Positions 51,051-60,103 of a stretch of DNA of 64,000 bases are shown piece by piece. Below the pieces are notes generated by a model. It saw only the letters and a program-made list of their open reading frames with translations, was not told the origin of the DNA and searched no databases. Made by a program: the position numbers and the translations under genes. The stretch is from Bacillus methanolicus (GTDB lineage: Bacteria; Bacillota; Bacilli; Bacillales; Cytobacillaceae), in assembly GCF_008764295.1 (NCBI RefSeq), contig NZ_VTQX01000006.1, positions 1 through 64,000 of the forward strand. Direction: 5' to 3'. Position 1 is the stretch's first letter; every line of letters starts with the position of its first letter.

Positions 51051-51935
51051 ATGTATATAGATGGAGTTTTTTCCGGTGGAGGGATCAAGGGTTTTGCCTT
51101 AATCGGGGCGTATCAAGCCATCGAGGAAAGGGGACTTAAATTTAAACGTGTAGCTGGGACAAGTGCAGGTTCAATTGTCGCTGCCTTGATTGCGGCCAAC
51201 TACACGAGCAAGGAAGTTTATCAGCTTATTGATGAGTTAGATTTAGTTGATTTTTTAGATCAGCGCAGAACCTTTATCCCAACGAAGGTTGCGAAATGGT
51301 TATTATTATATTGGCGAATGGGTCTTTATAAAGGAAATAAATTAGAAGAATGGTTGGAGACGAAATTAGCGGTTAGAGGCATTCGTACCTTTGCTGATTT
51401 ACCACCACAGACATTAAGGGTAATTGCTTCTGATTTGACGAACGGGCGCTTAATGGTGATACCGGATGACTTGCATAATTACGGAATTAATCTCAATGCT
51501 TTTTCAGTTGCAAAGGCGATCCGAATGAGCTGTAGTCTTCCCTATTTCTTTGAACCGGTAAAACTTAAAAACAGTGTTACGCCTAGTATGATTGTGGATG
51601 GTGGAGTATTAAGTAATTTTCCGATGTGGCTTTTTGATAAAGAAAATGTGAAAAAGGTACGCCCGGTCTTAGGAATAAAGCTGAGTCATCATCTTAATGA
51701 GCTTCCAAAGAATGAAATTAATAATGCTATCAATCTTTTTGAAGCATTATTTGAGACAATGAAAGATGCCCATGATTCTCGCTACATTTCACGTAAGCAT
51801 GAAAAAAACATCATTTTTATCCCAACTGAAGGGGTGCTAACAACTGATTTTGATCTAAGTCCAGAAAGAAAACGATTATTATTTGAGCTTGGTTACAATC
51901 GCACAACTAAATTCTTTAAAACGTGGTCTTATTAA
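51051..51935 (+). CDS. yqhO: Patatin-like phospholipase YqhO
   Basis: ATG 51051 (CTAAGGAGTGAC upstream) gives 294 residues. The oxyanion loop F-S-G-G-G-I-K-G-F near 7-15, the nucleophile elbow G-T-S-A-G near 36-40 and the D-G-G motif in I-V-D-G-G-V-L near 184-190 are all present, so the Ser-Asp dyad is complete. It should hydrolyse acyl lipids. The gene keeps its B. subtilis position two genes from papA. Confidence 0.92.
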   Translation: MYIDGVFSGGGIKGFALIGAYQAIEERGLKFKRVAGTSAGSIVAALIAANYTSKEVYQLIDELDLVDFLDQRRTFIPTKVAKWLLLYWRMGLYKGNKLEEWLETKLAVRGIRTFADLPPQTLRVIASDLTNGRLMVIPDDLHNYGINLNAFSVAKAIRMSCSLPYFFEPVKLKNSVTPSMIVDGGVLSNFPMWLFDKENVKKVRPVLGIKLSHHLNELPKNEINNAINLFEALFETMKDAHDSRYISRKHEKNIIFIPTEGVLTTDFDLSPERKRLLFELGYNRTTKFFKTWSY

Positions 51936-52092
51936 TTTTTAATAAGCTATACATGCCATTAAGAAATGCAGAGGGTGAGTAAAAGAAGATTGATAGTAAA
52001 AAAATCAAGCTATGTTTCATCGTTAAAGTTAGTAATCAAAAAAAGAGCCCAATTTAATTGAACTCCCGTTTTAATAGCCCCGAGCCTATTTG

Positions 52093-52482
52093 TTAAAAGG
52101 AGGCCCGCTTTTTCTTTTTTCCTTTTTTTCCTTCAATTACGGTTAAATGTGCTGCTGATTTTGCTTTATTGGCTGTTCTCCTAAAGGTACTAACATTCCC
52201 AGAAATGCTTTTAGAAGAAGGCTTAGGCGCGTCTTTTTGCTGAAATCGTTTCTTTGACCGTTTCGCAGCTTTTTTAAAAGCAGTTTGTTCGCGTTTTTGT
52301 GGGCTTGCACCATAGAAGCGACGAACTAAAAAGAAGATACCGAATCCAATAATAAGAAAGACAAAAATATTTGTCAAAAAAGAAGTAGGATTAGAGATAA
52401 AACGACTCACTATTCCTATAATTGCCAAACCAATTAGACCTGCTACAAAATAAAAAGAAGTTCGATTTTTCAATAAAGCCAC
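52093..52482 (-). CDS. yqhP: YqhP/SA1362 family membrane protein
   Basis: A 129-residue protein with GGAGGTGG upstream. Two membrane helices lie at residues 8-25 and 37-52; a strongly basic tail (K-K-A-A-K-R-S-K-K-R, then K-K-G-K-K-K-K-R) follows. This agrees with YqhP. Function is unknown. It is divergent from yqhR. Confidence 0.85.
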   Translation of the reverse strand: MALLKNRTSFYFVAGLIGLAIIGIVSRFISNPTSFLTNIFVFLIIGFGIFFLVRRFYGASPQKREQTAFKKAAKRSKKRFQQKDAPKPSSKSISGNVSTFRRTANKAKSAAHLTVIEGKKGKKKKRASF

Positions 52483-52924
52483 CTCCCTACAAGCATAATT
52501 AGCATAAATTTCTAATTTTAAACCACTCTAAAGATTATTTTATAAATAAATATGTGAACGTCAACACAATGGGCTTGAACAAATAAGTGGTGAATGAAAA
52601 ACGAACAATAGGATTGAAGAATTTACCAATATTTTATGCGCTTATTTGTTTTATTGGCACGCTATTTTGAAAATTGTGAAATAATTGGGGTTTATTAGTA
52701 TTTATTATAATTTATTCTACTAGAAAATCAATAAAACCTCCATAATCGTAAACTTTTTCTTCTTATTTATTTATTAAACAATATGGTTGCTCCTGTTAAA
52801 CCTTGGTTTCACAAGAGTTAAAAATCAACACCAACTTAAATAAAGCCATTTTAGCAAAAAGATTTCCACCTGAAATGTAAAGGAACGCTATTGCTAGGAC
52901 ATAATATAATTGGAGGTGGAAGGA
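52483..52924. other. AT-rich divergent gap between yqhP and yqhR
   Basis: 442 bases without a gene. In B. subtilis yqhQ lies here; no trace of it is seen. No clear promoter pair, repeat or hairpin can be named. Confidence 0.6.
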
Positions 52925-53440
52925 ATGAAAGCAAATCCTAAATTAGAGCAAAATAATAAAGAGGCACCGATGTCCATCATGACAATGGTAGTCTTAACAG
53001 GTTTGGTCGGGGGAATTTTATGGAGTAGCGTTGGCTACTTACTATATGTGTTTCATTTCACGGAGATCCGTCCTAATGTCATACTTGAACCATGGGCCTT
53101 GGGAGAATGGAAAAAGCAATGGCTCGGAACGGTAATTTCCATTATTTTTATCGGCATTATTTCTATTGGAGTTGCACTAATTTATTATGCTGTTCTAAAA
53201 AAAATAACGAGTATTCTTGGAGGAATTGGCTACGGCGTCGCTTTATTCCTGCTCGTGTTTTTGGTGTTAAATCCCATTTTTCCTGGGATAGAACCGTTTG
53301 GAGAACTTAAGAGAACGACGATTATTACTTCGGTTTGTTTATTTATATTATATGGAATATTTATTGGTTATTCCATCTCATATGAATATGATGAGCTGCA
53401 AATGCGAAAAAGACAAGAAGCTGAAGAAGTGCCTTCCTAG
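52925..53440 (+). CDS. yqhR: YqhR family membrane protein
   Basis: ATG 52925 after GGAGGTGGAAGG gives 171 residues with four membrane helices (about 23-48, 71-93, 103-122 and 137-155) and a charged C-terminus (D-E-L-Q-M-R-K-R-Q-E-A). It matches YqhR of Bacillus; no function is known. A hairpin (GAAGTGCCTTC/GAGGGCATCTTC) overlaps its end but has no T run. Confidence 0.87.
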   Translation: MKANPKLEQNNKEAPMSIMTMVVLTGLVGGILWSSVGYLLYVFHFTEIRPNVILEPWALGEWKKQWLGTVISIIFIGIISIGVALIYYAVLKKITSILGGIGYGVALFLLVFLVLNPIFPGIEPFGELKRTTIITSVCLFILYGIFIGYSISYEYDELQMRKRQEAEEVPS

Positions 53441-53582
53441 GTGAGGGCATCTTCAGCAACAGTGTGGATTCTCTCTCCGCCAGAGTCTTAGCATGTTACT
53501 TAAAAAAACAATATGATAGAATATTCTTGTTAAGTATATTTTTACTATTCTTACAAGTGGTAAGTTAAAGGAGAGAGCCAAA

Positions 53583-54644
53583 GTGGATAAATTGCAAAAA
53601 GTAAGGGATAGTTTTGAAAAGTTAGGGATTGATGGTCTACTGATAACAAGCACCTACAATCGACGTTATATTTCTAATTTTACCGGTTCAAGTGGTGTTG
53701 TCTTGATTAGTAAAGATGCTGCCAAATTTATTACTGACTTTCGCTATGTGGAGCAAGCAACAAAGCAATGTGAAGGCTTCGATATTGTCAAACACACTGG
53801 CACGATTCCTGAAGAAGTAGCTCTTCAAGTGAAGAACTTAGCTATTAAGCGACTAGGTTTCGAACAGGAGCATCTTACATATGCAAGCTTTAAAAACTAT
53901 GAAGGAGCTGTTGATGCAGAACTTGTACCTGTGTCCGGCTTAATTGAAAAAATTCGCTTGATTAAGACTGATGCAGAGATTAAGATATTAAAGGAAGCAG
54001 CAGAAATAGCTGATGCTGCATATACACATATATTGAAATTCATTCGTCCTGGCATATCGGAGTTAGATGTTTCGAATGAATTAGAGTTCTTTATGAGAAA
54101 AGCTGGTGCCACTTCTTCTTCTTTTGACATTATTGTTGCTTCAGGAACACGTTCAGCACTTCCGCATGGTGTGGCATCGGATAAAATCATTGAAAAAGGG
54201 GATTTCGTTACTTTAGATTTTGGAGCCTATTATAAAGGATATGTTTCTGACATTACGAGAACGTTAGCTGTAGGTGAACCAGACGCAAAATTAAAGGAAA
54301 TTTACGAAATCGTGCTAGGTGCTCAACAATTAGGGATGGCAGGAATAAAACCTGGCATGACTGGAAGAGAAGCCGATGCTTTAACAAGAGATTATATTTC
54401 TGCAAAAGGATACGGGGATTATTTTGGACATTCAACAGGGCATGGAATTGGACTTGAAGTACATGAAGGACCTGCATTATCCTTTAAATCTGATCTCAAA
54501 TTAGAACCGGGCATGGTTGTAACGGTTGAGCCAGGGATCTACATACCGGGACTTGGCGGAGTTCGTATAGAAGACGACACAGTGATTACCGAAAAAGGAA
54601 ATGAGTCTTTGACTCACTCTACAAAAGAACTCATTATATTATAA
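53583..54644 (+). CDS. papA: Xaa-Pro aminopeptidase PapA (YqhT)
   Basis: GTG 53583 with AAAGGAGAGAG upstream gives 353 residues. The N-terminal creatinase-like domain (1-125) precedes the pita-bread metallopeptidase: T-L-D-F-G-A and S-D-I-T-R (two Asp), G-H-G-I-G-L-E-V-H-E-G-P (His), V-E-P-G-I-Y and G-G-V-R-I-E-D-D (two Glu). All five metal ligands are seen. It removes residues from peptides with proline in second position. It precedes efp by 100 bases, as in B. subtilis. Confidence 0.96.
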   Translation: MDKLQKVRDSFEKLGIDGLLITSTYNRRYISNFTGSSGVVLISKDAAKFITDFRYVEQATKQCEGFDIVKHTGTIPEEVALQVKNLAIKRLGFEQEHLTYASFKNYEGAVDAELVPVSGLIEKIRLIKTDAEIKILKEAAEIADAAYTHILKFIRPGISELDVSNELEFFMRKAGATSSSFDIIVASGTRSALPHGVASDKIIEKGDFVTLDFGAYYKGYVSDITRTLAVGEPDAKLKEIYEIVLGAQQLGMAGIKPGMTGREADALTRDYISAKGYGDYFGHSTGHGIGLEVHEGPALSFKSDLKLEPGMVVTVEPGIYIPGLGGVRIEDDTVITEKGNESLTHSTKELIIL

Positions 54645-54743
54645 AATAAAATTATGTAAATCAGTTTTTTTTGATATTTTGGAAAAAGACTCCGTGCTTC
54701 CAATTTATATTTTTATTACATTACCTTTGGGAGGATTTTTAAG

Positions 54744-55301
54744 ATGATTTCTGTTAATGATTTCCGTACAGGATTAACGATTGAAGTAGATGGAGGGCTT
54801 TGGCGTGTGATGGATTTCCAGCATGTAAAGCCAGGTAAGGGAGCAGCGTTTGTGCGCTCTAAATTACGTAATCTTCGTACAGGTGCGGTTCAAGAAAAAA
54901 CGTTCCGCGCAGGAGAAAAAGTAGCTAAAGCTCAAATTGATAACCGTAAAATGCAGTATTTGTATGCTAATGGTGATCAGCATGTGTTTATGGATAATGA
55001 GTCATATGACCAAATTGAGTTACCTGCATCTGCCATTGAATATGAGTTGAAGTTTTTGAAAGAAAACATGGAAGTTCATATTATGATGTTCCAAGGTGAA
55101 ACGCTTGGAATTGAGCTGCCGAATACAGTTGAATTAGAAGTAACAGAAACGGAGCCTGGTATTAAAGGAGATACAGCTTCTGGAGGTACAAAGCCAGCAA
55201 CACTTGAAACAGGTCTTATCGTTCAGGTACCTTTCTTTGTCAATGAAGGCGATCGTTTAATCATTAACACTTCAGAAGGCTCTTATGTCTCACGCGCATA
55301 A
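54744..55301 (+). CDS. efp: Elongation factor P
   Basis: A 185-residue protein with GGGAGG upstream. The three OB domains and the loop [11 protein letters not shown] near residue 29 with the tip lysine (K32) are typical of Bacillus EF-P. It relieves ribosomes stalled at proline runs. The ending S-Y-V-S-R-A is standard. A strong terminator follows. Confidence 0.98.
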   Translation: MISVNDFRTGLTIEVDGGLWRVMDFQHVKPGKGAAFVRSKLRNLRTGAVQEKTFRAGEKVAKAQIDNRKMQYLYANGDQHVFMDNESYDQIELPASAIEYELKFLKENMEVHIMMFQGETLGIELPNTVELEVTETEPGIKGDTASGGTKPATLETGLIVQVPFFVNEGDRLIINTSEGSYVSRA

Positions 55302-55314
55302 ACTAAATGAGTAA

Positions 55315-55349
55315 GAATCCCAAGTGGAAGTTCCATTTGGGATTTTTTT
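55315..55349 (+). terminator. efp terminator
   Basis: AATCCCAAGTGGA and TCCATTTGGGATT form a long stem around AGT, then seven T. Confidence 0.92.
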
Positions 55350-55406
55350 GTTGAGTTAACGAACGCTCTTAATTTGGGTGATAGCCGGCAAATCATGACT
55401 TATTTA

Positions 55407-56072
55407 TTAGTTGGTGATGAATATCGCGGTTACCACAGATCTTATTTCAGTCGTTCCCGGTTCTATTTCGGTGGAAGCAGCTTTGACCATCTGCATTTCA
55501 TATAATGGACTAGGTTCTCTTAGAGCCATCTTCTCTTCTGTAATTTTCCTTGGTGTTGGGACAATGCTTAGATTAAACGACTTTGCAATTGTATATGCTT
55601 TTTTTACAGCATCCTCTACTGCTTTTTTTAAAGCGACTCGATAAACTTCAGCGGAATTTGAAACTTGAAACGAGATGTTCGAAACACGGTTAGCTCCATG
55701 TTCGACGGCAGTGTCAACAACAAGCCCAATGTTTTCAAGATTACTTACCGTTATTCGTAACAAATGCTCTACACGATAGCCACGAAAAATTTGTTTTCCA
55801 TCCACATAATCATACATTGGATAGATTGTAAACTGATCTGTTTGAATATGTTCTGCTGATACTCCAATTTGCTGCAATGCATTCATAATCGAAGAGATTG
55901 CTTTTGCATTATCTGTTTGGGCTTTCATTAATTCTTTGTTTTCTATTTCAACTCCTAATTTTACACTTCCTTTATCCGGCTGAATTGTAACGATTCCTTC
56001 GCCAATTACTTTAATCTCCCCTTCGGAAAGATTTCTATGTGTTCCTTGATAGTACGGTTGTTGATGATACAT
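55407..56072 (-). CDS. SIMPL domain (DUF541) protein
   Basis: ATG 56072-56070 with GGTGGAGGGAG upstream gives 221 residues; a longer frame lacks a ribosome site. The SIMPL pattern is clear: I-K-V-I-G-E-G-I-V-T-I-Q-P-D-K-G-S-V-K-L-G-V, then T-D-Q-F-T-I-Y-P and Y-R-V-E-H-L-L-R-I-T-V. No signal peptide is seen. The family is of unclear function, linked to stress and oligomeric ring formation. It stands where yqhV would be in B. subtilis, and is not in the spoIIIA operon since it faces the other way. Confidence 0.88.
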   Translation of the reverse strand: MYHQQPYYQGTHRNLSEGEIKVIGEGIVTIQPDKGSVKLGVEIENKELMKAQTDNAKAISSIMNALQQIGVSAEHIQTDQFTIYPMYDYVDGKQIFRGYRVEHLLRITVSNLENIGLVVDTAVEHGANRVSNISFQVSNSAEVYRVALKKAVEDAVKKAYTIAKSFNLSIVPTPRKITEEKMALREPSPLYEMQMVKAASTEIEPGTTEIRSVVTAIFITN

Positions 56073-56114
56073 TTCTTCTCCCTCCACCCACTTAAATTTT
56101 GTTCTTATTCCCAT

Positions 56115-56442
56115 TATTACATTTTATGTCTTGCCTAATGTTATATGATTCTGTTGAATTTTGCCTCTTTTTGTGAGAAGCCTTCGTTTTTCGTGTTTTT
56201 TCATAAAAGCTCACTTTAAATCGATGAAACGCTAAGAGAAAGCTTGTTTTCTTCCTCGTTCCATCGAGTTAGAGCGAAAAAAGTTAAAAAATAGTATGCG
56301 CAAACATAGTATTTAACACTATGTTTTAATTAAAATATTTTCTTCTAAAAGTGATTACGCTGAACTAGTCATAAAGTGTCCAAGCAGGCATACATTTTTA
56401 ATAGGTTCATCTTACAATTCAAGATTGAAGAGAGGGGGAATT
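56115..56442 (+). promoter_or_regulatory. spoIIIA promoter region with sigma-E-type promoter
   Basis: GTCATA at 56368-56373 and CATACATT at 56389-56396, 15 bp apart, match the sigma-E -35/-10 pattern. It is 47 bases before spoIIIAA, which in B. subtilis is transcribed by sigma-E in the mother cell. The rest of the 328-base gap is AT-rich and without other clear signals. Confidence 0.8.
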
Positions 56443-57363
56443 ATGTTGGAACAAGTTTTAAATATGCTGCCTCTCAATATTACTCACCAGATCGAGTTGC
56501 TTCCTCCTTTTCAAGTTAATGAAATGGAAGAAATAAGAATTCGGATAAATCGACCGCTTGAAATTGCTGTGAAGGGAACTCCCCACTTTCTTCCTTATAT
56601 AGTGAAGGAGGAAGATGCGATTCATCTTTTGAATAAAATTAGTCATTTTTCCATTTACACTATGGAAGAAGAATTAAAAAGAGGGTATGTGACAATCGCA
56701 GGGGGGCACCGAATTGGTTTAGCTGGGAAGGTCATCTTAGAGAACGATTCTGTTAAAGCGATTCGGGATATATCTTCTTTTAATATTCGGATCGCAAGAG
56801 AAAAAATCGGGATAGCAGATGGACTTGCCTCATATATATATGACAATGGTTGGCAACACACAATGATCATCGGGGCTCCACAAACTGGAAAAACAACATT
56901 GCTTCGAGATTTTGCACGCATCATTTCCGGTGGTGATCGTACTTATTCTCCTTTAAAAGTAGGGATTGTCGATGAACGATCAGAAATCACAGGAAGCGTC
57001 AAGGGAATTCCGCAGCTAACCTTTGGCCCCCGTGTTGATGTATTGGACGCATGTCCAAAGGCGGAAGGGATGATGATGATGATTCGTTCAATGAGTCCAG
57101 ATGTTTTGATTGTCGATGAAATCGGGAGAAAGGAAGATTGTGAAGCAATTTTAGAAGCTCTCCATGCTGGGATTAAGCTTTTTACAACAACCCATGGTTA
57201 TTCATATGAAGAAGTGAAAAATCGACCAACTCTGAAACCATTGATTGAAATGGGAATCTTTCAACGTTTTATTGAATTAAATCGGCTCAAGGGTCCTGGA
57301 ACGATATCCGCCATAAAGGACGGAAACGGTTCAGAGCTTGTTAAAAAAGTGAGAGTGACATAA
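56443..57363 (+). CDS. spoIIIAA: Stage III sporulation ATPase SpoIIIAA
   Basis: ATG 56443 after AGAGGGGGAA gives 306 residues. It is a secretion-type ATPase: Walker A G-A-P-Q-T-G-K-T near 150-157, Walker B D-V-L-I-V-D-E-I-G-R near 226-235, plus R-S-M-S-P-D. It powers the mother cell side of the SpoIIIA-SpoIIQ channel through the forespore membranes. It is the first gene of the operon. Confidence 0.96.
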   Translation: MLEQVLNMLPLNITHQIELLPPFQVNEMEEIRIRINRPLEIAVKGTPHFLPYIVKEEDAIHLLNKISHFSIYTMEEELKRGYVTIAGGHRIGLAGKVILENDSVKAIRDISSFNIRIAREKIGIADGLASYIYDNGWQHTMIIGAPQTGKTTLLRDFARIISGGDRTYSPLKVGIVDERSEITGSVKGIPQLTFGPRVDVLDACPKAEGMMMMIRSMSPDVLIVDEIGRKEDCEAILEALHAGIKLFTTTHGYSYEEVKNRPTLKPLIEMGIFQRFIELNRLKGPGTISAIKDGNGSELVKKVRVT

Positions 57364-57879
57364 ATGATGAAAATGATTGGAGCTATCGTCATTATTTTAG
57401 CCACGACATGGACAGGTTTTGAGGCATCGCGCCATCTAAATGAAAGGCCAAGACAATTGCGCTTGTTAAAATCGGCACTGCAGTCTCTTGAAGCGGAAAT
57501 TATGTACGGGCACACACCATTGCATGAGGCATCAAGAAGAATAGCTGTCCAGATGAGTAAGCCATTATCATGGTTTTTCGAAACGTTTGCGAAAAAGTTA
57601 ACGAATACGGAAACAACAGTCAGAGAGGCGTGGGAGGAAAGCTTAAAAGAAGTATGGAAGTTGACAGCGCTAAAGCAAGGAGAATTTGAAATCATGAAGC
57701 AATTTGGTGAAACGTTGGGGCGGCACGACCGAATCTCCCAGCAGAAGCAAATTCAACTTACTTTGACACACTTAGAACGAGAGGAACAAGATGCTTATGA
57801 CAGACAAGCAAAATACGAAAAAATGGTTAAAAGCCTTGGTTTTTTATCCGGAATATTGCTGGTCATCCTTTTGATATGA
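57364..57879 (+). CDS. spoIIIAB: Stage III sporulation protein SpoIIIAB
   Basis: A 171-residue protein starting at the base after the spoIIIAA stop. Membrane helices lie at both ends (M-I-G-A-I-V-I-I-L-A-T-T-W and F-L-S-G-I-L-L-V-I-L-L-I) with a long helical middle containing R-P-R-Q-L-R-L-L-K-S-A-L-Q-S-L-E-A. It is the GspF-like platform of the channel. A 124-base gap without signals precedes the next gene. Confidence 0.94.
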   Translation: MMKMIGAIVIILATTWTGFEASRHLNERPRQLRLLKSALQSLEAEIMYGHTPLHEASRRIAVQMSKPLSWFFETFAKKLTNTETTVREAWEESLKEVWKLTALKQGEFEIMKQFGETLGRHDRISQQKQIQLTLTHLEREEQDAYDRQAKYEKMVKSLGFLSGILLVILLI

Positions 57880-58003
57880 CAGGTTCAAAAACAGCAACAC
57901 AGAGTACTCACCATTATATATGTTCAGATAAAACTCTCGCTTTCATAACGGCTATTTAATGTCATTATGAAATCACTTATTTAGCGTTTAGGGAGGAAAA
58001 CAC

Positions 58004-58210
58004 ATGGGGTTAGAGGTAGATATAATCTTCAAAATAGCTGGAGTAGGAATTGTCGTTGCTTTCCTGCACACCATTCTTGACCAAGTTGGAAAAAAGGAAT
58101 ATGCCCAGTGGGTCACTCTGTTTGGCTTTATTTACATTCTGTTTATGGTCGCATCGATTGTAGATGACTTGTTTCAAAAAATAAAATCGGTGTTCCTCTT
58201 CCAAGGATAA
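58004..58210 (+). CDS. spoIIIAC: Stage III sporulation protein SpoIIIAC
   Basis: A 68-residue protein with TTAGGGAGG upstream. Two membrane helices (I-A-G-V-G-I-V-V-A-F-L-H-T-I-L and F-G-F-I-Y-I-L-F-M-V-A) and the conserved D-Q-V-G-K-K-E-Y-A are present. It resembles SpoIIIAD and forms part of the channel membrane base. Confidence 0.94.
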   Translation: MGLEVDIIFKIAGVGIVVAFLHTILDQVGKKEYAQWVTLFGFIYILFMVASIVDDLFQKIKSVFLFQG

Positions 58211-58225
58211 AGGGAGGGCTTAAAG

Positions 58226-58615
58226 ATTGAAATTATCCAAATTGTAGGAATTGCCCTAGTATCCACTTTTTTAGCACTTATTGTTAAGGAGCAGAAACCC
58301 AATTTTGCATTTTTACTTATTGTTTTTGTTGGTTGTACGATTTTTTTATTTTTGCTTGATCAAATATATGCAGTTATTCACATGCTCGAAGTAATTGCCG
58401 TAAATGCCAAAGTTAATATCGTCTATGTTGAAACGATTTTAAAAATTATAGGAATTGCCTATATTGCTGAATTTGCAGCCCAAATTACGAAAGATGCTGG
58501 GCAAGGAGCCATTGCTTCAAAAATAGAACTAGCAGGAAAAATATTAATTCTGGCAATGGCGATTCCAATTTTATCCGTTTTAATTGAAACGATCATTAAG
58601 TTAATCCCAAGCTGA
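58226..58615 (+). CDS. spoIIIAD: Stage III sporulation protein SpoIIIAD, likely ATT start
   Basis: Homology to SpoIIIAD begins at I-E-I-I-Q-I-V-G-I-A-L-V-S-T-F-L, well before the first ATG in frame (58352). The frame is open back to the spoIIIAC stop but has no ATG, GTG, TTG or CTG there. AGGGAGGGC at 58211-58219 sits seven bases before ATT 58226, which lines up with the family start. So ATT is the best start, giving 129 residues with three membrane helices and E-Q-K-P-N-F-A-F-L-L and K-D-A-G-Q-G-A-I-A-S-K-I-E-L-A-G. Confidence 0.85.
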   Translation: MEIIQIVGIALVSTFLALIVKEQKPNFAFLLIVFVGCTIFLFLLDQIYAVIHMLEVIAVNAKVNIVYVETILKIIGIAYIAEFAAQITKDAGQGAIASKIELAGKILILAMAIPILSVLIETIIKLIPS

Positions 58616-58884
58616 AGATTCGTTACTTCCATCTGTTGCGCTAATCATACCAATGCTTTTCGTTTTTTATAAAGCACATAACTTAACTTTGAGAATAGTT
58701 TAACACCAGCGCCAAGCATCGGTTCTCCTTCCCAAATTCGATTGAAACGATAAGTAAAAATTTAGATTTGGAAATCGCCAATCTGACATTCGAATCTTCC
58801 ATGATGTTAGGCGATGAGTATGAAGGAAAACGATCAACGGCGTTTTAAAGGCGTCTATGCTTTTCTCATGAGAAGGTGAAATTT
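58616..58884. repeat. Repeat-containing insert between spoIIIAD and spoIIIAE
   Basis: A gap of about 269 bases splits genes that in B. subtilis are almost touching. From about 58697 (TTTAACACCAGCGCCAAGC) to 58864 (AAAGGCGTCTATGCTTTTCT) it resembles, at both ends, the repeat in the gcv leader. No gene or strong terminator is seen, so the operon may still be read through. Confidence 0.5.
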
Positions 58885-60081
58885 ATGAAGCACTCTTCAA
58901 CAATTTTTTCAATAATGTTCCTTTGCATCCTTTTTTTATTTTTACTAAATGGACAAGCACACGCAGCGGAAGAAGAGCGTGACGGATTAGATCCGCAAGC
59001 GTTAGTTGACGCTCAACTGGAGGCATTAAATTTAGATGAACTTAAATTATATTGGGAGAATGTGTTGGATGAATACGGCGGATTTCTTCCTGAAAGTCAA
59101 AAGGGCAGTATATATGACTTTTTAAAAGGTGAGAAGAAATTTTCTATAAAAGAATGGTTTTCAGGTTTTATGAAGTACATGTTTCATGAGTTTTTAGTGA
59201 ATGGTAAATTGCTTGGAACATTAATTATGCTCACAATCTTTTCGATGTTTTTACAATCCCTGCAAAATGCGTTTGAACAAAGTACAGTTAGTAAAGTGGC
59301 GTATTCCATCGTCTTTATGGTATTGGTCATCATTGCTTTAAATAGTTTTCATGTAGCGATTGAATATACGACAGATGCCATTCAGACGATGACTTCGTTT
59401 ATTCTGGCATTGATTCCGCTGTTGCTAGCTCTTATTGCAAGTTCAGGCGGAGTGATTTCAGCAGCTTTTTTTCATCCTGTTATTTTGTTTCTCATGAATA
59501 TAAGTGGAACGTTCATTCAGTTTATCGTCTTGCCATTTCTCTTTTTATCTACTTTGTTGAATATTGTTAGCACGTTGACCGATCACTATAAAGTGACACA
59601 ACTGGGAAATTTGCTGCGAAATTGGAGTATTGGATTGCTCGGTCTTTTTTTAACTGTATTTCTTGGTGTTATTTCGGTTCAGGGAGCATCCACCGCAATT
59701 ACAGATGGGGTAACAATTCGAACAGCGAAGTTTATTACTGGAAATTTCATTCCAGTAATCGGTCGAATGTTTACAGATGCAACGGACACCGTCATAAGCG
59801 CCTCAGTACTCTTAAAAAACACAGTCGGGATTGCTGGCGTCGCGATTCTGCTCTTAATTGTGGCTTTTCCGGCTATTAAAATTTTAATGATTTCCTTTAT
59901 TTATAAATTTGCAGCGGCCATTCTCCAGCCTCTTGGTGGAGGACCAATTATAAAGTGTTTGGATATTATTAGCAAAAGTGTCATATATGTGTTTGCAGCA
60001 TTGGCGATTGTCTCCTTAATGTTCTTTCTCAGTTTGACGGTTATTATTGCAGCTGGGAATTTAACGATGATGGTGCGATAA
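58885..60081 (+). CDS. spoIIIAE: Stage III sporulation protein SpoIIIAE
   Basis: ATG 58885 after GAGAAGGTG gives 398 residues. A signal peptide-like start (I-F-S-I-M-F-L-C-I-L-F-L-F-L-L-N-G-Q-A-H-A-A) is followed by an acidic soluble part and about seven membrane helices. G-A-S-T-A-I-T-D-G-V-T-I-R-T-A-K-F and P-V-I-G-R-M-F-T-D-A are conserved. It is the largest membrane part of the channel. Its ribosome site sits just after the repeat insert. Confidence 0.95.
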   Translation: MKHSSTIFSIMFLCILFLFLLNGQAHAAEEERDGLDPQALVDAQLEALNLDELKLYWENVLDEYGGFLPESQKGSIYDFLKGEKKFSIKEWFSGFMKYMFHEFLVNGKLLGTLIMLTIFSMFLQSLQNAFEQSTVSKVAYSIVFMVLVIIALNSFHVAIEYTTDAIQTMTSFILALIPLLLALIASSGGVISAAFFHPVILFLMNISGTFIQFIVLPFLFLSTLLNIVSTLTDHYKVTQLGNLLRNWSIGLLGLFLTVFLGVISVQGASTAITDGVTIRTAKFITGNFIPVIGRMFTDATDTVISASVLLKNTVGIAGVAILLLIVAFPAIKILMISFIYKFAAAILQPLGGGPIIKCLDIISKSVIYVFAALAIVSLMFFLSLTVIIAAGNLTMMVR

Positions 60082-60103
60082 ATAAGGTACTTAGGGGGTA
60101 GCT

